From positions 1 to 16,031 of the forward strand of contig CAZLCK010000032.1 in assembly GCA_964558235.1 (NCBI GenBank): DNA of 16,031 nt. The letters run 5' to 3'. Below are positions 1 to 7,340 of the stretch, piece after piece (the stretch's first letter is position 1; each line of letters opens with the position of its first letter). The position numbers and the translations under genes are program-made. The stretch is from CAZLCK01 sp964558235 (GTDB lineage Bacteria; Actinomycetota; Coriobacteriia; Coriobacteriales; CADBOM01). Below the pieces are notes generated by a model. That model was given only the letters and a program-made list of their open reading frames with translations. It ran no database searches and was not told where the DNA came from.

Positions 1-1
1 A

Positions 2-78
2 TGGCGGGATGTACGAGACTTGAACTCGCGACCTCTGGCTTGACAGGCCAGCGCTCTAACCAGCTGAGCTAACACCCC
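2..78 (-). tRNA. tRNA-Asp (anticodon GTC)
   Basis: Read on the minus strand this folds as a full cloverleaf. The acceptor stem GGGGTGT pairs with ACATCCC (one G-T wobble), the D arm is GCTCAGCTGGTTAGAGC, and the anticodon stem CTGGC/GCCAG holds the loop CTGTCAA, giving anticodon GTC. The T arm contains GTTCAAG. The discriminator base is G, as expected for Asp, and the CCA end is encoded (plus positions 2-4). It is complete, ending one base from the window edge. Confidence 0.96.
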
Positions 79-379
79 GTCTTTGCGGTTTCGATTAACT
101 AGTAATGTTTAATCGAGCAGCGTTGGTTATGTTACACAGCTTTTTTTTGATTGTCTATATCGAAATGAAAAGCTGATTTAAAAATCCGGGAAACGGTATT
201 GTGTAGAACTTATAGAGCATCATAGCTCCACTGATAATCAAGTGTATAATTTCCATTTGCTATGTTTTTAACAGATCTATTTAACAATAGTTAGTGAAAT
301 GAATAGTTTTTAGCCTATCTTTTTAAAGCTACTAAATTGGTAGCTAGATTTTAAGTGAAATATCTATATGAGAGGATCG
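79..379. other. Intergenic region between tRNA-Asp and the HAD phosphatase gene
   Basis: About 300 AT-rich bases with no plausible gene. It must carry the divergent promoters for tRNA-Asp (minus) and the phosphatase (plus). A perfect TATAAT sits at 245-250 on the plus strand without a convincing -35. TTAACA (281-286), 17 nt, TAGTTT (304-309) is a weak alternative. A perfect 8-bp inverted repeat, TCGATTAA/TTAATCGA (91-98 and 109-116, 10-nt spacer), lies just upstream of the tRNA-Asp 5' end. It could be an operator or part of the promoter. Confidence 0.5.
91..116. repeat. Perfect 8-bp inverted repeat upstream of tRNA-Asp
   Basis: TCGATTAA at 91-98 is matched by its exact complement TTAATCGA at 109-116, with a 10-base spacer. 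The two half-site centres are 18 bp apart. Relative to the minus-strand tRNA-Asp start (78), the repeat covers roughly -13 to -38, where the promoter should be. A protein-binding site or a hairpin in a longer tRNA leader are both possible. Confidence 0.5.
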
Positions 380-1153
380 ATGAATAGCTCGACATTTAGA
401 GTTAATAATATTTCAGAGATAGATACCTCAATCCAAAAACAGGATATTAAGGGTAATGAAGAACCTGCGGATACCAACTTATCTCACAAACCTAAAGTTC
501 GGCTAGCTGTTTTTGATCTTGATGGCACAATTATTGAAGGCCAATCCCCAGCAATTATGGTTTTCAATCTTTTTAAAAAGGGAATTATTCCTATAGGGCG
601 TGCAATTATTACTGGTTTTTGGGGGCTGGGCTATAAGGCTGGTTTAGATCTAGATAGTGTAAGTGTAAGAGAGCGTATCTTTAAAACATTTGCTGGTAAA
701 AATGTCGATGAGGTCGATGCTTACATTGAAAAGGTTTGTCGTGAAAAGATCTCAAAGCATATTCGTCCAAAAGCGATAAAGGCAATCATGCAACACAATA
801 GAGCTGGCGATGTGGTAGTTTTAGTCTCTGCTTCTTTTGATCCTATTAGTAGGCATTTTGCAGATCTACTAGGAATCGATCATCAAGTTTCTACACGTAT
901 GCAAATTGTTAATGATGTATACACTGGAAAAATCGAGGGCGCTCCAGTTGAAGGAGAAGAAAAGCTTTTGCGTTTAAAGCAATATGCTAATGAGACATTT
1001 GGTGAGGGCACATGGGAGATTGGCTCCTCTTATGCAGACCATGATAGCGACATCTATATTCTTGCTGTAGCTGAGAATCCTGTAGCTGTAAACCCCAAGC
1101 ACAAGCTGGCGTATGCCGCCCGGAAGATGGGCTGGGAAATACAACACTGGTAG
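380..1153 (+). CDS. HAD superfamily, subfamily IB phosphatase
   Basis: A 257-residue cytoplasmic hydrolase of the haloacid dehalogenase superfamily, of the SerB-like subfamily IB that dephosphorylates small phosphomonoesters through an aspartyl-phosphate. Motif I is FDLDGT (D46 nucleophile, D48 acid/base). Motif II is the VLVSAS strand ending near S150-S152. The likely motif III lysine is K195 in GEEK. Motif IV is YADHDSD (D220-D224), followed by the typical PVAVNP and a terminal GWEI. The helical cap lies between motifs I and II. The first 40 residues are polar and outside the conserved domain. I chose the ATG at 380 because GAGAGGA lies just before it; an in-frame ATG at 368 would add four residues but has no clear ribosome-binding site. 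The substrate cannot be told from sequence: phosphoserine, a glycerol phosphate or a lipid phosphate are all open. Confidence 0.88.
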   Translation: MNSSTFRVNNISEIDTSIQKQDIKGNEEPADTNLSHKPKVRLAVFDLDGTIIEGQSPAIMVFNLFKKGIIPIGRAIITGFWGLGYKAGLDLDSVSVRERIFKTFAGKNVDEVDAYIEKVCREKISKHIRPKAIKAIMQHNRAGDVVVLVSASFDPISRHFADLLGIDHQVSTRMQIVNDVYTGKIEGAPVEGEEKLLRLKQYANETFGEGTWEIGSSYADHDSDIYILAVAENPVAVNPKHKLAYAARKMGWEIQHW

Positions 1154-1207
1154 ACTTTTTTATATGTACAATTCTATTCAAGTAACGGTTTTGGGAGAGG
1201 AGTGAAT

Positions 1208-2896
1208 ATGGAATCTCCCCACAGTTTTTTTAGACGTAATTCAGACAGCACACCAAATGCTGACTTTTACCTTGAAGCTGCTACAAAGGCTTTAAATGAT
1301 AATTGCAAAAAATTAGCGATTCATCTCTACATTGCTGCTTATGAGCTAGATAAAGCTAATACAAATAATTCTCCTGGCATAAAGACAGTAAATGGTCTGG
1401 AGGACGCATGGGCTATCGCTTGTGATATCTCTGATAGATCGAGCGCTGAGACTCTTTTTGCTGAGCTCGCAAACTACAGCTCTCCTGAACAGGTGTCGAT
1501 GCGTGCCAAGCAGTTACAGGATATGACTATCAATCAACTGCAAGAGATGGGCATTCCTAGCGATCGTATCGAACGTACCCATAAGATCTATTCTCCTGAG
1601 GCGACCTTAGCAGGAGTCGATCCAACATTTATTAACAAGCTATTTAATATGATAAATCCTCAAGATATGAGCAAGCTTAGTGAAGAGATGTCAAGAGGCA
1701 TAGAGACTAGCACTAATAGGCTCGACGCTTCAGAGGTTGGCAATGAACTTCTGCCAGAACTACTTCCAAATTCTCTTGAGAATAGCGATATCAAGCGCGG
1801 GCAAGGCGATGGTCTTAAGAAGTCTGATCCATATCAGCGGTCAAACGACGAGAATGAATTTATTCCATCAAATTACAGTAGCCTAGTTGGGTATGATGAG
1901 GCATTAAAATCGATGCGTGTTTTTGGCTTTCAGATCGATTCGGATGATGCGTATCGTCAGTTTGTCCGTGAGAATACGATCTTTCATGGAATGGAAGGTC
2001 AAACGCCATACGATCCGTTTTTGTTCTATGGCTCATCACGTGATGACGTTTTTGAATTTGCCCAAGCTACAGCTGGTGAAATTGGAAATCCAGTTGTTGT
2101 CTTGCATGTCAGAACAGACGATGAGGGCGTGTGGACAATAAAGCTAAGTGGTCCATTTAGGAAGAGCTTGTTCGGAATGTCTGATCCTACAGATATTCCA
2201 ACTCCTTGTACTTTTATCATTGAAAATATCGATATCTTGCAGGATTTCATCAAGATTGCTTCTTCTCAAGATCAATACTTAGATATGGATATGCCAAATC
2301 CTAATGCACGTGTTTATGGTGAAATTATGGGGTATATTCATACAATTTTGCAGAAGAAAGATGTATTTCCTATCTTAACTGCAAAAGACAACATAGATCT
2401 AACGAATTATTTCGCTGAGCTTTTTGATAGATTGCAACGCATAAAGATTGACTATCCAACTTTTGACGAGCGTAAAGCTGTGTGGAATAAGTTTTCGCTG
2501 GCTCATACATCATTTTCAGATATCAATATTGATGAACTTTCAGAACTTTCAGAGGGCGTTTCTAGGCACGATATGGTCATCGCCGGCAAGAATGCTGTAA
2601 GGGATGTATTCCAAGAATCATTAGTTAACAATGTCTATAGATTCGTTTCCTTAAATGACGTTTTATTTGAGCTAATTCCATTTGCCGCAAAGGAAAATGT
2701 TTCGAGCGCAATAGAGGATGCTGCTGTTGAAGCATTTGCAGATGAGCTCGATGAGTTCGATTTTGCCGAAGAAATTTTTGATTTGTCTATTGATAAGTCT
2801 ACAAGCGATCAAGATTTAAGTAGCAATTCTCTTAGAACTGATAATAACGTTAGTGAACTAAAAGACATTTTTGAAGATGATGATAAATCTTTATAA
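1208..2896 (+). CDS. Degenerate AAA+ ATPase-like protein (probable pseudo-ATPase)
   Basis: A 562-residue acidic cytoplasmic protein with no signal peptide or membrane segment. Residues 18-150 are helical and TPR-like, 160-215 are polar and probably disordered, and 220-480 have the layout of an AAA+ module. The module opens with SSLVGYDEALK, then the strand FLFYGSSRDDV where Walker A should be, with neither GKT/S nor any lysine. A Walker B-like strand CTFIIENIDIL (about 334-344) lacks the DE pair. A sensor-1-like strand FPILTAKDN follows, then FDRLQRIKIDYPTFDER and a helical lid. I infer an AAA+ fold that has lost ATP hydrolysis and probably acts as a scaffold or regulator. The tail (500-562) is very acidic. 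The ATG at 1208 is preferred because GAGGAG sits 5 nt before it; the upstream in-frame GTG (1202) lies inside that site. It follows the phosphatase by 54 nt and may be co-transcribed with it. I do not recognise a named family. Confidence 0.72.
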   Translation: MESPHSFFRRNSDSTPNADFYLEAATKALNDNCKKLAIHLYIAAYELDKANTNNSPGIKTVNGLEDAWAIACDISDRSSAETLFAELANYSSPEQVSMRAKQLQDMTINQLQEMGIPSDRIERTHKIYSPEATLAGVDPTFINKLFNMINPQDMSKLSEEMSRGIETSTNRLDASEVGNELLPELLPNSLENSDIKRGQGDGLKKSDPYQRSNDENEFIPSNYSSLVGYDEALKSMRVFGFQIDSDDAYRQFVRENTIFHGMEGQTPYDPFLFYGSSRDDVFEFAQATAGEIGNPVVVLHVRTDDEGVWTIKLSGPFRKSLFGMSDPTDIPTPCTFIIENIDILQDFIKIASSQDQYLDMDMPNPNARVYGEIMGYIHTILQKKDVFPILTAKDNIDLTNYFAELFDRLQRIKIDYPTFDERKAVWNKFSLAHTSFSDINIDELSELSEGVSRHDMVIAGKNAVRDVFQESLVNNVYRFVSLNDVLFELIPFAAKENVSSAIEDAAVEAFADELDEFDFAEEIFDLSIDKSTSDQDLSSNSLRTDNNVSELKDIFEDDDKSL

Positions 2897-2929
2897 TCGG
2901 GCTTTTATAATTAGGTTTTTTACAATAAA

Positions 2930-2953
2930 ATTTCCTAAATAATTTCCTAAATA
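2930..2953 (+). repeat. Two perfect 12-bp tandem repeats before the hydrogenase operon
   Basis: ATTTCCTAAATA occurs twice back to back (2930-2941, 2942-2953) and begins a third time (ATTTT, 2954-2958). A second short direct repeat, GTAGTACG, occurs at 2994-3001 and 3012-3019, 18 bp apart. Both lie in the 155-nt gap before the hydrogenase operon, where its promoter should be. TATATT at 2964-2969 and TTGAAA at 2985-2990 are possible promoter elements, but I see no convincing pair. Confidence 0.6.
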
Positions 2954-3051
2954 ATTTTCTATCTATATTTTTGCTAGGGTTTGTTTGAAAATAGTAGTAC
3001 GAAAAATAGTGGTAGTACGGCAAATCTCAAATTAAATAGAAAAGGGTGGAC

Positions 3052-4356
3052 ATGTTTGGGGAAAATGATGGGGAATCAGAATTTTATGGGTATCTTGATT
3101 CAAAAGGTGTAACTCGTAGAGCCTTTATGAAATTTTGCGCTGGAATTGCAGTAGCGCTTGGGTGGGCTCATACTATGGCACCACGTATCGCTGAGGCTCT
3201 CGAAATTGGTGCTACTAGTGGTAATTTGGCTCCAGTTATTTGGCTTGAAGGTGGATCGTGTTCTGGTTGTACGGAATCTGCAGCGCAATCTAAAGATCCA
3301 GATATCGCCACACTTGTTTTAGATCTAATTTCGCTTAATTATTCGGAAGTTTTGTCTGCAGCTTCTGGGTATTCGCTTGAAGAAGCAAAAGCTCAGACTA
3401 TTGAGGCTGGTGGTTATGTTCTAATCTATGAAGGCGCAGTTATGACCGGCTGGGATGGCAATGCCTTAAGGATTGCAGACGAAAAAGGAACGGATATTTT
3501 ACTTGAAGCAGCTGAGAACGCTGCTTTAATTATTTCTTGCGGTTCTTGTGCATGTGATGGAGGATGGTTGGCTGCGGATCCAAATCCAGCAGGTGCTACA
3601 GGTGTTCAAATGTTCTTGGAATCACAGGGCATCTATGACAAGCCAATTATTAATATTCCATGTTGTCCAGTAAATCCTCAATCATTAGTCAGTGTGTTAG
3701 TTAGTTATATCATGATGGGTCAAACCCCCACATTAAATTCTAAGAATATGCCTCAATCCCAGTTCGGACAGATTATTCATGATAATTGTCCTAGACGTGG
3801 TCATTTTGAAAATGGTGAGTTTGTCTATAAATTTGGTACCGAAGAGGAACAAAAAGGATATTGTCTTTATGCGTTAGGCTGTAGAGGTCCCCAAACACAC
3901 TCTAACTGCCCAGAGGCTAGATGGAACAATTCAGTTAGTTGGTGCATAGAGGCTGGAGCGCCATGTTGTGGATGCAGCGAGGCAGATCCTTTGGTGCATG
4001 GACGAAATTGGGTAGATCAAAATACACCATTTATGCTCAGCAGACATCGCGATTTAAGAATTGGAGATTTGAGTATCCAGCCGCGCACAATCGCTTTTGC
4101 AGTTACGGGTCTCGTTGCTGCAGCATTAGTTGTTCATGGGTTTGGGATGAAGGCTGCACGCAGAGTTGGTGGTGGAGCTGCATATGAGAAACAGAAGGAT
4201 TACGATCTCAAGAAAGAGCGTAGAGCAGCTAAAAAACAACTGCGTCAAAGACTATCTGATGAATATGATGAGCGCCTAGCAAGGGCGCTTGAAGAAAGAG
4301 CCGCCTTCGATGAGAAAAATGATCTTTTAAATAACGAGAAAGAGGGCGATCAATAA
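3052..4356 (+). CDS. hyaA: Group 1 [NiFe] uptake hydrogenase small subunit, Tat-exported and membrane-anchored
   Basis: A 434-residue Fe-S electron-transfer subunit of a periplasm-facing (group 1) hydrogenase. A twin-arginine signal TRRAFMKFCAG is followed by a hydrophobic stretch (about 21-50). Proximal cluster ligands are in EGGSCSGCTES (C70, C73), CGSCACDGG (C166 region) and CCPVNP (C204/C205). The distal cluster is H243 and C246 in HDNCPRRG, with C271 and C277. The medial cluster uses C286, C298 and the CCGCSE group (305-308). The extra cysteines that mark O2-tolerant enzymes (CTCC, WGC) are absent, so an O2-sensitive enzyme is expected. A transmembrane helix (346-366) is followed by an unusually long charged tail (about 368-434), presumably cytoplasmic. 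The ATG at 3052 fits AGGG/GGTGG just upstream; a GTG at 3046 is the alternative. Its stop overlaps the large-subunit start by 1 nt. The style resembles coriobacterial (group 1i-like) enzymes; the subgroup is inferred. Confidence 0.94.
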   Translation: MFGENDGESEFYGYLDSKGVTRRAFMKFCAGIAVALGWAHTMAPRIAEALEIGATSGNLAPVIWLEGGSCSGCTESAAQSKDPDIATLVLDLISLNYSEVLSAASGYSLEEAKAQTIEAGGYVLIYEGAVMTGWDGNALRIADEKGTDILLEAAENAALIISCGSCACDGGWLAADPNPAGATGVQMFLESQGIYDKPIINIPCCPVNPQSLVSVLVSYIMMGQTPTLNSKNMPQSQFGQIIHDNCPRRGHFENGEFVYKFGTEEEQKGYCLYALGCRGPQTHSNCPEARWNNSVSWCIEAGAPCCGCSEADPLVHGRNWVDQNTPFMLSRHRDLRIGDLSIQPRTIAFAVTGLVAAALVVHGFGMKAARRVGGGAAYEKQKDYDLKKERRAAKKQLRQRLSDEYDERLARALEERAAFDEKNDLLNNEKEGDQ

Positions 4357-5999
4357 TGGTGAGATCAGTAATCGATCCAGTTTCAAGGATTGAAGGGCAT
4401 CTCAGAATTGAGATGGAAGTTGAAAATAATCGAGTCGTTGAAGCATGGGGAATAGCAGGTTTATTTCGAGGTATGGAGTTAGTTTTACAAGGCCGTGCGC
4501 CTTCGGATGCTGCCTATATTTCTCAGAGAATATGTGGCATCTGTCCTGTTTCACATGCCAATGCTTCCTCATTTGCTGCGGAGCATGCCATGGGAATTGA
4601 TGAACTTCCAAATGGAGCAAGGATAATAAGAAATATCATTGAGGCTTCTCAATTTCTTCATTCCGATATATTGTGGTTTTATAACCTTACTGGACTCGAT
4701 TATATCGATCCAACAAATGCTTTAAATGCTGATATAGCTTCAACCTATGACCTCGCAAGTGAAGTGGGAACTTCTGTAACTGACTTTTCAGCAGTTCGAC
4801 AGCATCTTCAAAGTTTTATTGAAAATGGGCAACTCTCGATCTTTTCTGGAAATTGGTTTTCAAGAGATACTTTTTCGCTTCCTGCTGAATTAGATCTGAT
4901 CGGCACAGCACATTATTTAGAGGGTCTTGAGTATCAAGCGTTGGCATCTGAGATCACTGCAATCGTTGGTGGTAAAGCGCCTCATGTTATGTCTCAAACA
5001 CCAGGCGGATCGACATTTGTGCCAAGTGTCGAAAAGCTCGATGACATATTGTTTAAAGCTCGTCGTCTTCGCGATTGGGTTTATGCGACGATGATCCCAG
5101 ATACCCTCGCTATTGCTCCATATTATTGGAGATGTTTTGAGTATGGCGTAGGTATTGAGCGCTACATTGCTTGGGGGGTTTTCAACGATTCTACGTTTGA
5201 ATCGATCAATAGATATCTTCCAGCAGGTGTTTTGCACAATGACGGATCTTTGACCGATCCAGATGAGTCTCTTATCACTGAATATACTGGTCGTTCGTAT
5301 TATGCAAATAACACAACTTTAAATCCGCGCCAGGGTGAGACCATTCCTGAGTATCCAGCAAATGGCATAGACTTAAATGGAAAATATACTTGGAGTAAGG
5401 CTCCTCAATACGATGGCATGTGTTTTGAAGCAGGCCCACTGTCTAGGGTTTTGGTTGCTTATGCACGAGGAGTTTCAGGAATTGTTGAGCTCGTCGATAG
5501 TGCTTTAGAAACGCTTAATGTCCCAGGGCAAATTTCACTTCTGCACTCCACTTTTGGTCGTGTTCTCGCACGAAATCTTGAATGTGCATATGTGTCAGAT
5601 CTGCTTGTGGAATGGATAGAAGAGTTAATTGCAGCCTTGGCAGGGGGAGAGAGCGGATTTTTTGTCGATCCTGTTAGAACCACTGGCGAAGGAGCAGGAA
5701 TGTGGGAGGCCCCGCGTGGAGCTCTGTATCATTTTATGAGAATTAATAATAACAAGATTTCTGATTATCAAATTATCATTCCAACTACTTGGAATTTAGC
5801 GCCACGAAATGCCGATGGTATTCCCGGACCAATTGAGCAGGCTTTAGTTGGTGTTCCTGTCAATGATCCAGAAAAGCCAATCGATGCACTCAGAACTATT
5901 CATAGTTTTGACCCATGCATAGCATGTGCTGTTCATGTTAGCGAGCCAAGCACTGGCAAACATTTTGAGACCGTTACAAGCCCTTGGGGAGTGAGGTAA
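4356..5999 (+). CDS. hyaB: Group 1 [NiFe] uptake hydrogenase large (catalytic) subunit
   Basis: A 547-residue subunit that holds the Ni-Fe(CN)2CO site and splits H2. The L1 motif RICGICPVSH gives C60 and C63; the L2 motif DPCIACAVH gives C521 and C524, so all four nickel-binding cysteines are present. RIEGH near the N-terminus is the usual conserved start of the fold. Twenty residues follow H527; by family rule the maturation protease cuts there after nickel insertion, and that protease is encoded two genes downstream. It has no signal of its own and would cross the membrane bound to the Tat-signal-bearing small subunit. The ATG overlaps the small-subunit stop (TAATG), implying translational coupling. 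Length and motifs are normal for the family. Confidence 0.96.
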   Translation: MVRSVIDPVSRIEGHLRIEMEVENNRVVEAWGIAGLFRGMELVLQGRAPSDAAYISQRICGICPVSHANASSFAAEHAMGIDELPNGARIIRNIIEASQFLHSDILWFYNLTGLDYIDPTNALNADIASTYDLASEVGTSVTDFSAVRQHLQSFIENGQLSIFSGNWFSRDTFSLPAELDLIGTAHYLEGLEYQALASEITAIVGGKAPHVMSQTPGGSTFVPSVEKLDDILFKARRLRDWVYATMIPDTLAIAPYYWRCFEYGVGIERYIAWGVFNDSTFESINRYLPAGVLHNDGSLTDPDESLITEYTGRSYYANNTTLNPRQGETIPEYPANGIDLNGKYTWSKAPQYDGMCFEAGPLSRVLVAYARGVSGIVELVDSALETLNVPGQISLLHSTFGRVLARNLECAYVSDLLVEWIEELIAALAGGESGFFVDPVRTTGEGAGMWEAPRGALYHFMRINNNKISDYQIIIPTTWNLAPRNADGIPGPIEQALVGVPVNDPEKPIDALRTIHSFDPCIACAVHVSEPSTGKHFETVTSPWGVR

Positions 6000-6001
6000 A
6001 T

Positions 6002-6772
6002 ATGGTACATCTTGCCCACTATAAAGAGGCACATCCGCTTCCGTTTGTCGTGACGCACTGGATCAACCTAGTTGGTATGGTGCTGTTGATCATCACGGGG
6101 TTTTACATTCATTTCCCATTTGTTGCTGGATTGATGGGTATATGTCGATCTATCCATATCTTTTGTGGCATTGTTATCGTAATTAATATGATTGTAAGAG
6201 TAGTCCTTGCCTTTATTATCAAAGATGCGCAATTTGCAGGAACTCGTGAAGGTCTCGATTATGACTATAAAAATTTCCTTCCAGCAAAAGCAAACCGTCA
6301 TCAGTTTATTCCTTGGATAAAGTACTACCTATTCATTAAAAAAGAACATCCAATAAGCACTAAGTATGGAAGTCTACAAAAGCTTTCGTATCTTATGATC
6401 CCGGTTCTTATTATCTGTTCAGCTCTTAGTGGATTTTCCTTATGGGAGACCACAGGTGTACTTCCATTTTTTGAAGCTTTAGTCGATTTAGTTGGTGGAC
6501 TAATGAATATGCGTATCATCCACTACTTCTTAATGTGGGTGTTTATCATATTCATCTTCATTCACGTCTATCTAGCTAATATTGAGGGCACTGCTCAAAC
6601 GAAGCTTATGTTTTTCAGAAAAGAGCATGGGGGAGCTGTTGTTGATCCAGAAACTGGCGAGATTATTGGATATGATGACAACCCTGAAAAGACTGCTCCT
6701 AAGACCGAAGAGCATCACGAGCCAGTTAAAGATGAACTCTACTATTGGCATAACATTGATAAAAACCAATGA
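6002..6772 (+). CDS. hyaC: Ni/Fe-hydrogenase b-type cytochrome subunit
   Basis: A 256-residue integral membrane diheme cytochrome b that takes electrons from the small subunit and hands them to the quinone pool. Four hydrophobic helices lie at about 17-37, 47-74, 127-147 and 172-193. Histidines placed to bind heme are H19 (VTHW), H52 (SIHIF), H174 (IIHYF) and H188 (FIHVY), matching the HyaC/CybH family pattern. The C-terminal 60 residues are polar and cytoplasmic, with PETGE and a late acidic/His patch. The ATG at 6002 is chosen because GAGGT ends 4 nt before it; an in-frame TTG at 5984 is unlikely. Two bases separate it from the large subunit, and its end overlaps the protease start by 4 nt. 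Confidence 0.93.
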   Translation: MVHLAHYKEAHPLPFVVTHWINLVGMVLLIITGFYIHFPFVAGLMGICRSIHIFCGIVIVINMIVRVVLAFIIKDAQFAGTREGLDYDYKNFLPAKANRHQFIPWIKYYLFIKKEHPISTKYGSLQKLSYLMIPVLIICSALSGFSLWETTGVLPFFEALVDLVGGLMNMRIIHYFLMWVFIIFIFIHVYLANIEGTAQTKLMFFRKEHGGAVVDPETGEIIGYDDNPEKTAPKTEEHHEPVKDELYYWHNIDKNQ

Positions 6773-7311
6773 CTTGCTCTCATATCGATAAGCATAATTT
6801 AGTTGCAGGTTCTGGTATATCCAGAGCCTGTATTGTTGGTGTGGGAAATATCTTGTTGCGCGATGAAGGTATTGGTCCAGCTGTAATAGACAAAATGTTG
6901 GAGCTATACGATTTTCCTGATAACGTCGATCTTTTGGATTACGCAACTCTTGGGTTTGGCATGCTTGGCGTGTTTAGGGATTATGACTTAGTCATAGTAG
7001 TGGATGCAGTTGATAATACAGGATATGACCCTGGAACTGTCTTTAAATTTACTCGAGAAGATATCGCACCAAGAGCCACTTTGCCAGGTGCCCATAATAC
7101 TACTTTGGGTGATGTTTTGGATGCCGCAGCCCTTTTAGGCTATAAGGTTGAAGGACGCTGTGTTGGAGTTCAAGTTGAGGATATGAGTCCTAAGCAATTT
7201 GATATTTCGCTCACACCAAAGGTTCAAGAAGCTATTCCATTAGCAATTCATACTATTTTTTCTATTTTAGAAGAGTATTCAATAACAGGAATCAAGCGAA
7301 AAGCTGACTAA
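6769..7311 (+). CDS. hyaD: Hydrogenase maturation endopeptidase (HyaD/HybD family)
   Basis: A 180-residue cytoplasmic protease that trims the C-terminal peptide of the large subunit once nickel is in place. The family signature is seen as IVGVGNILLRDEGIG with nickel-sensing E33, VVDAVD with D79, and GAHNTTLGDVL with H109, matching the E/D/H trio of HybD. The fold is a single Rossmann-like domain of normal length. About 18 residues precede the conserved core, so a later start is conceivable, but the ATGA overlap with the cytochrome gene (6769-6772) supports this one. It is the last gene of the operon; the hypA-F assembly genes must lie elsewhere. Confidence 0.93.
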   Translation: MTCSHIDKHNLVAGSGISRACIVGVGNILLRDEGIGPAVIDKMLELYDFPDNVDLLDYATLGFGMLGVFRDYDLVIVVDAVDNTGYDPGTVFKFTREDIAPRATLPGAHNTTLGDVLDAAALLGYKVEGRCVGVQVEDMSPKQFDISLTPKVQEAIPLAIHTIFSILEEYSITGIKRKAD

Positions 7312-7325
7312 TTTTAATTAGTTGC
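7303..7325 (+). terminator. Weak AT-rich hairpin between convergent genes
   Basis: ACTAATT (7307-7313) and AATTAGT (7316-7322) form a 7-bp stem with a 2-base centre, overlapping the stop of the maturation protease gene. The stem is AT-only apart from one pair, and no T-run follows on either strand. It is the only candidate end signal between the hydrogenase operon and the convergent kinase gene, 29 nt away. Confidence 0.3.
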
Positions 7326-7340
7326 AAATAAGAAGCAAAG

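Noticed and set aside
3939..4187. An 82-codon frame inside the hydrogenase small subunit gene
   Set aside because: A shifted frame over conserved cysteine-rich coding sequence; the true frame carries all family motifs.
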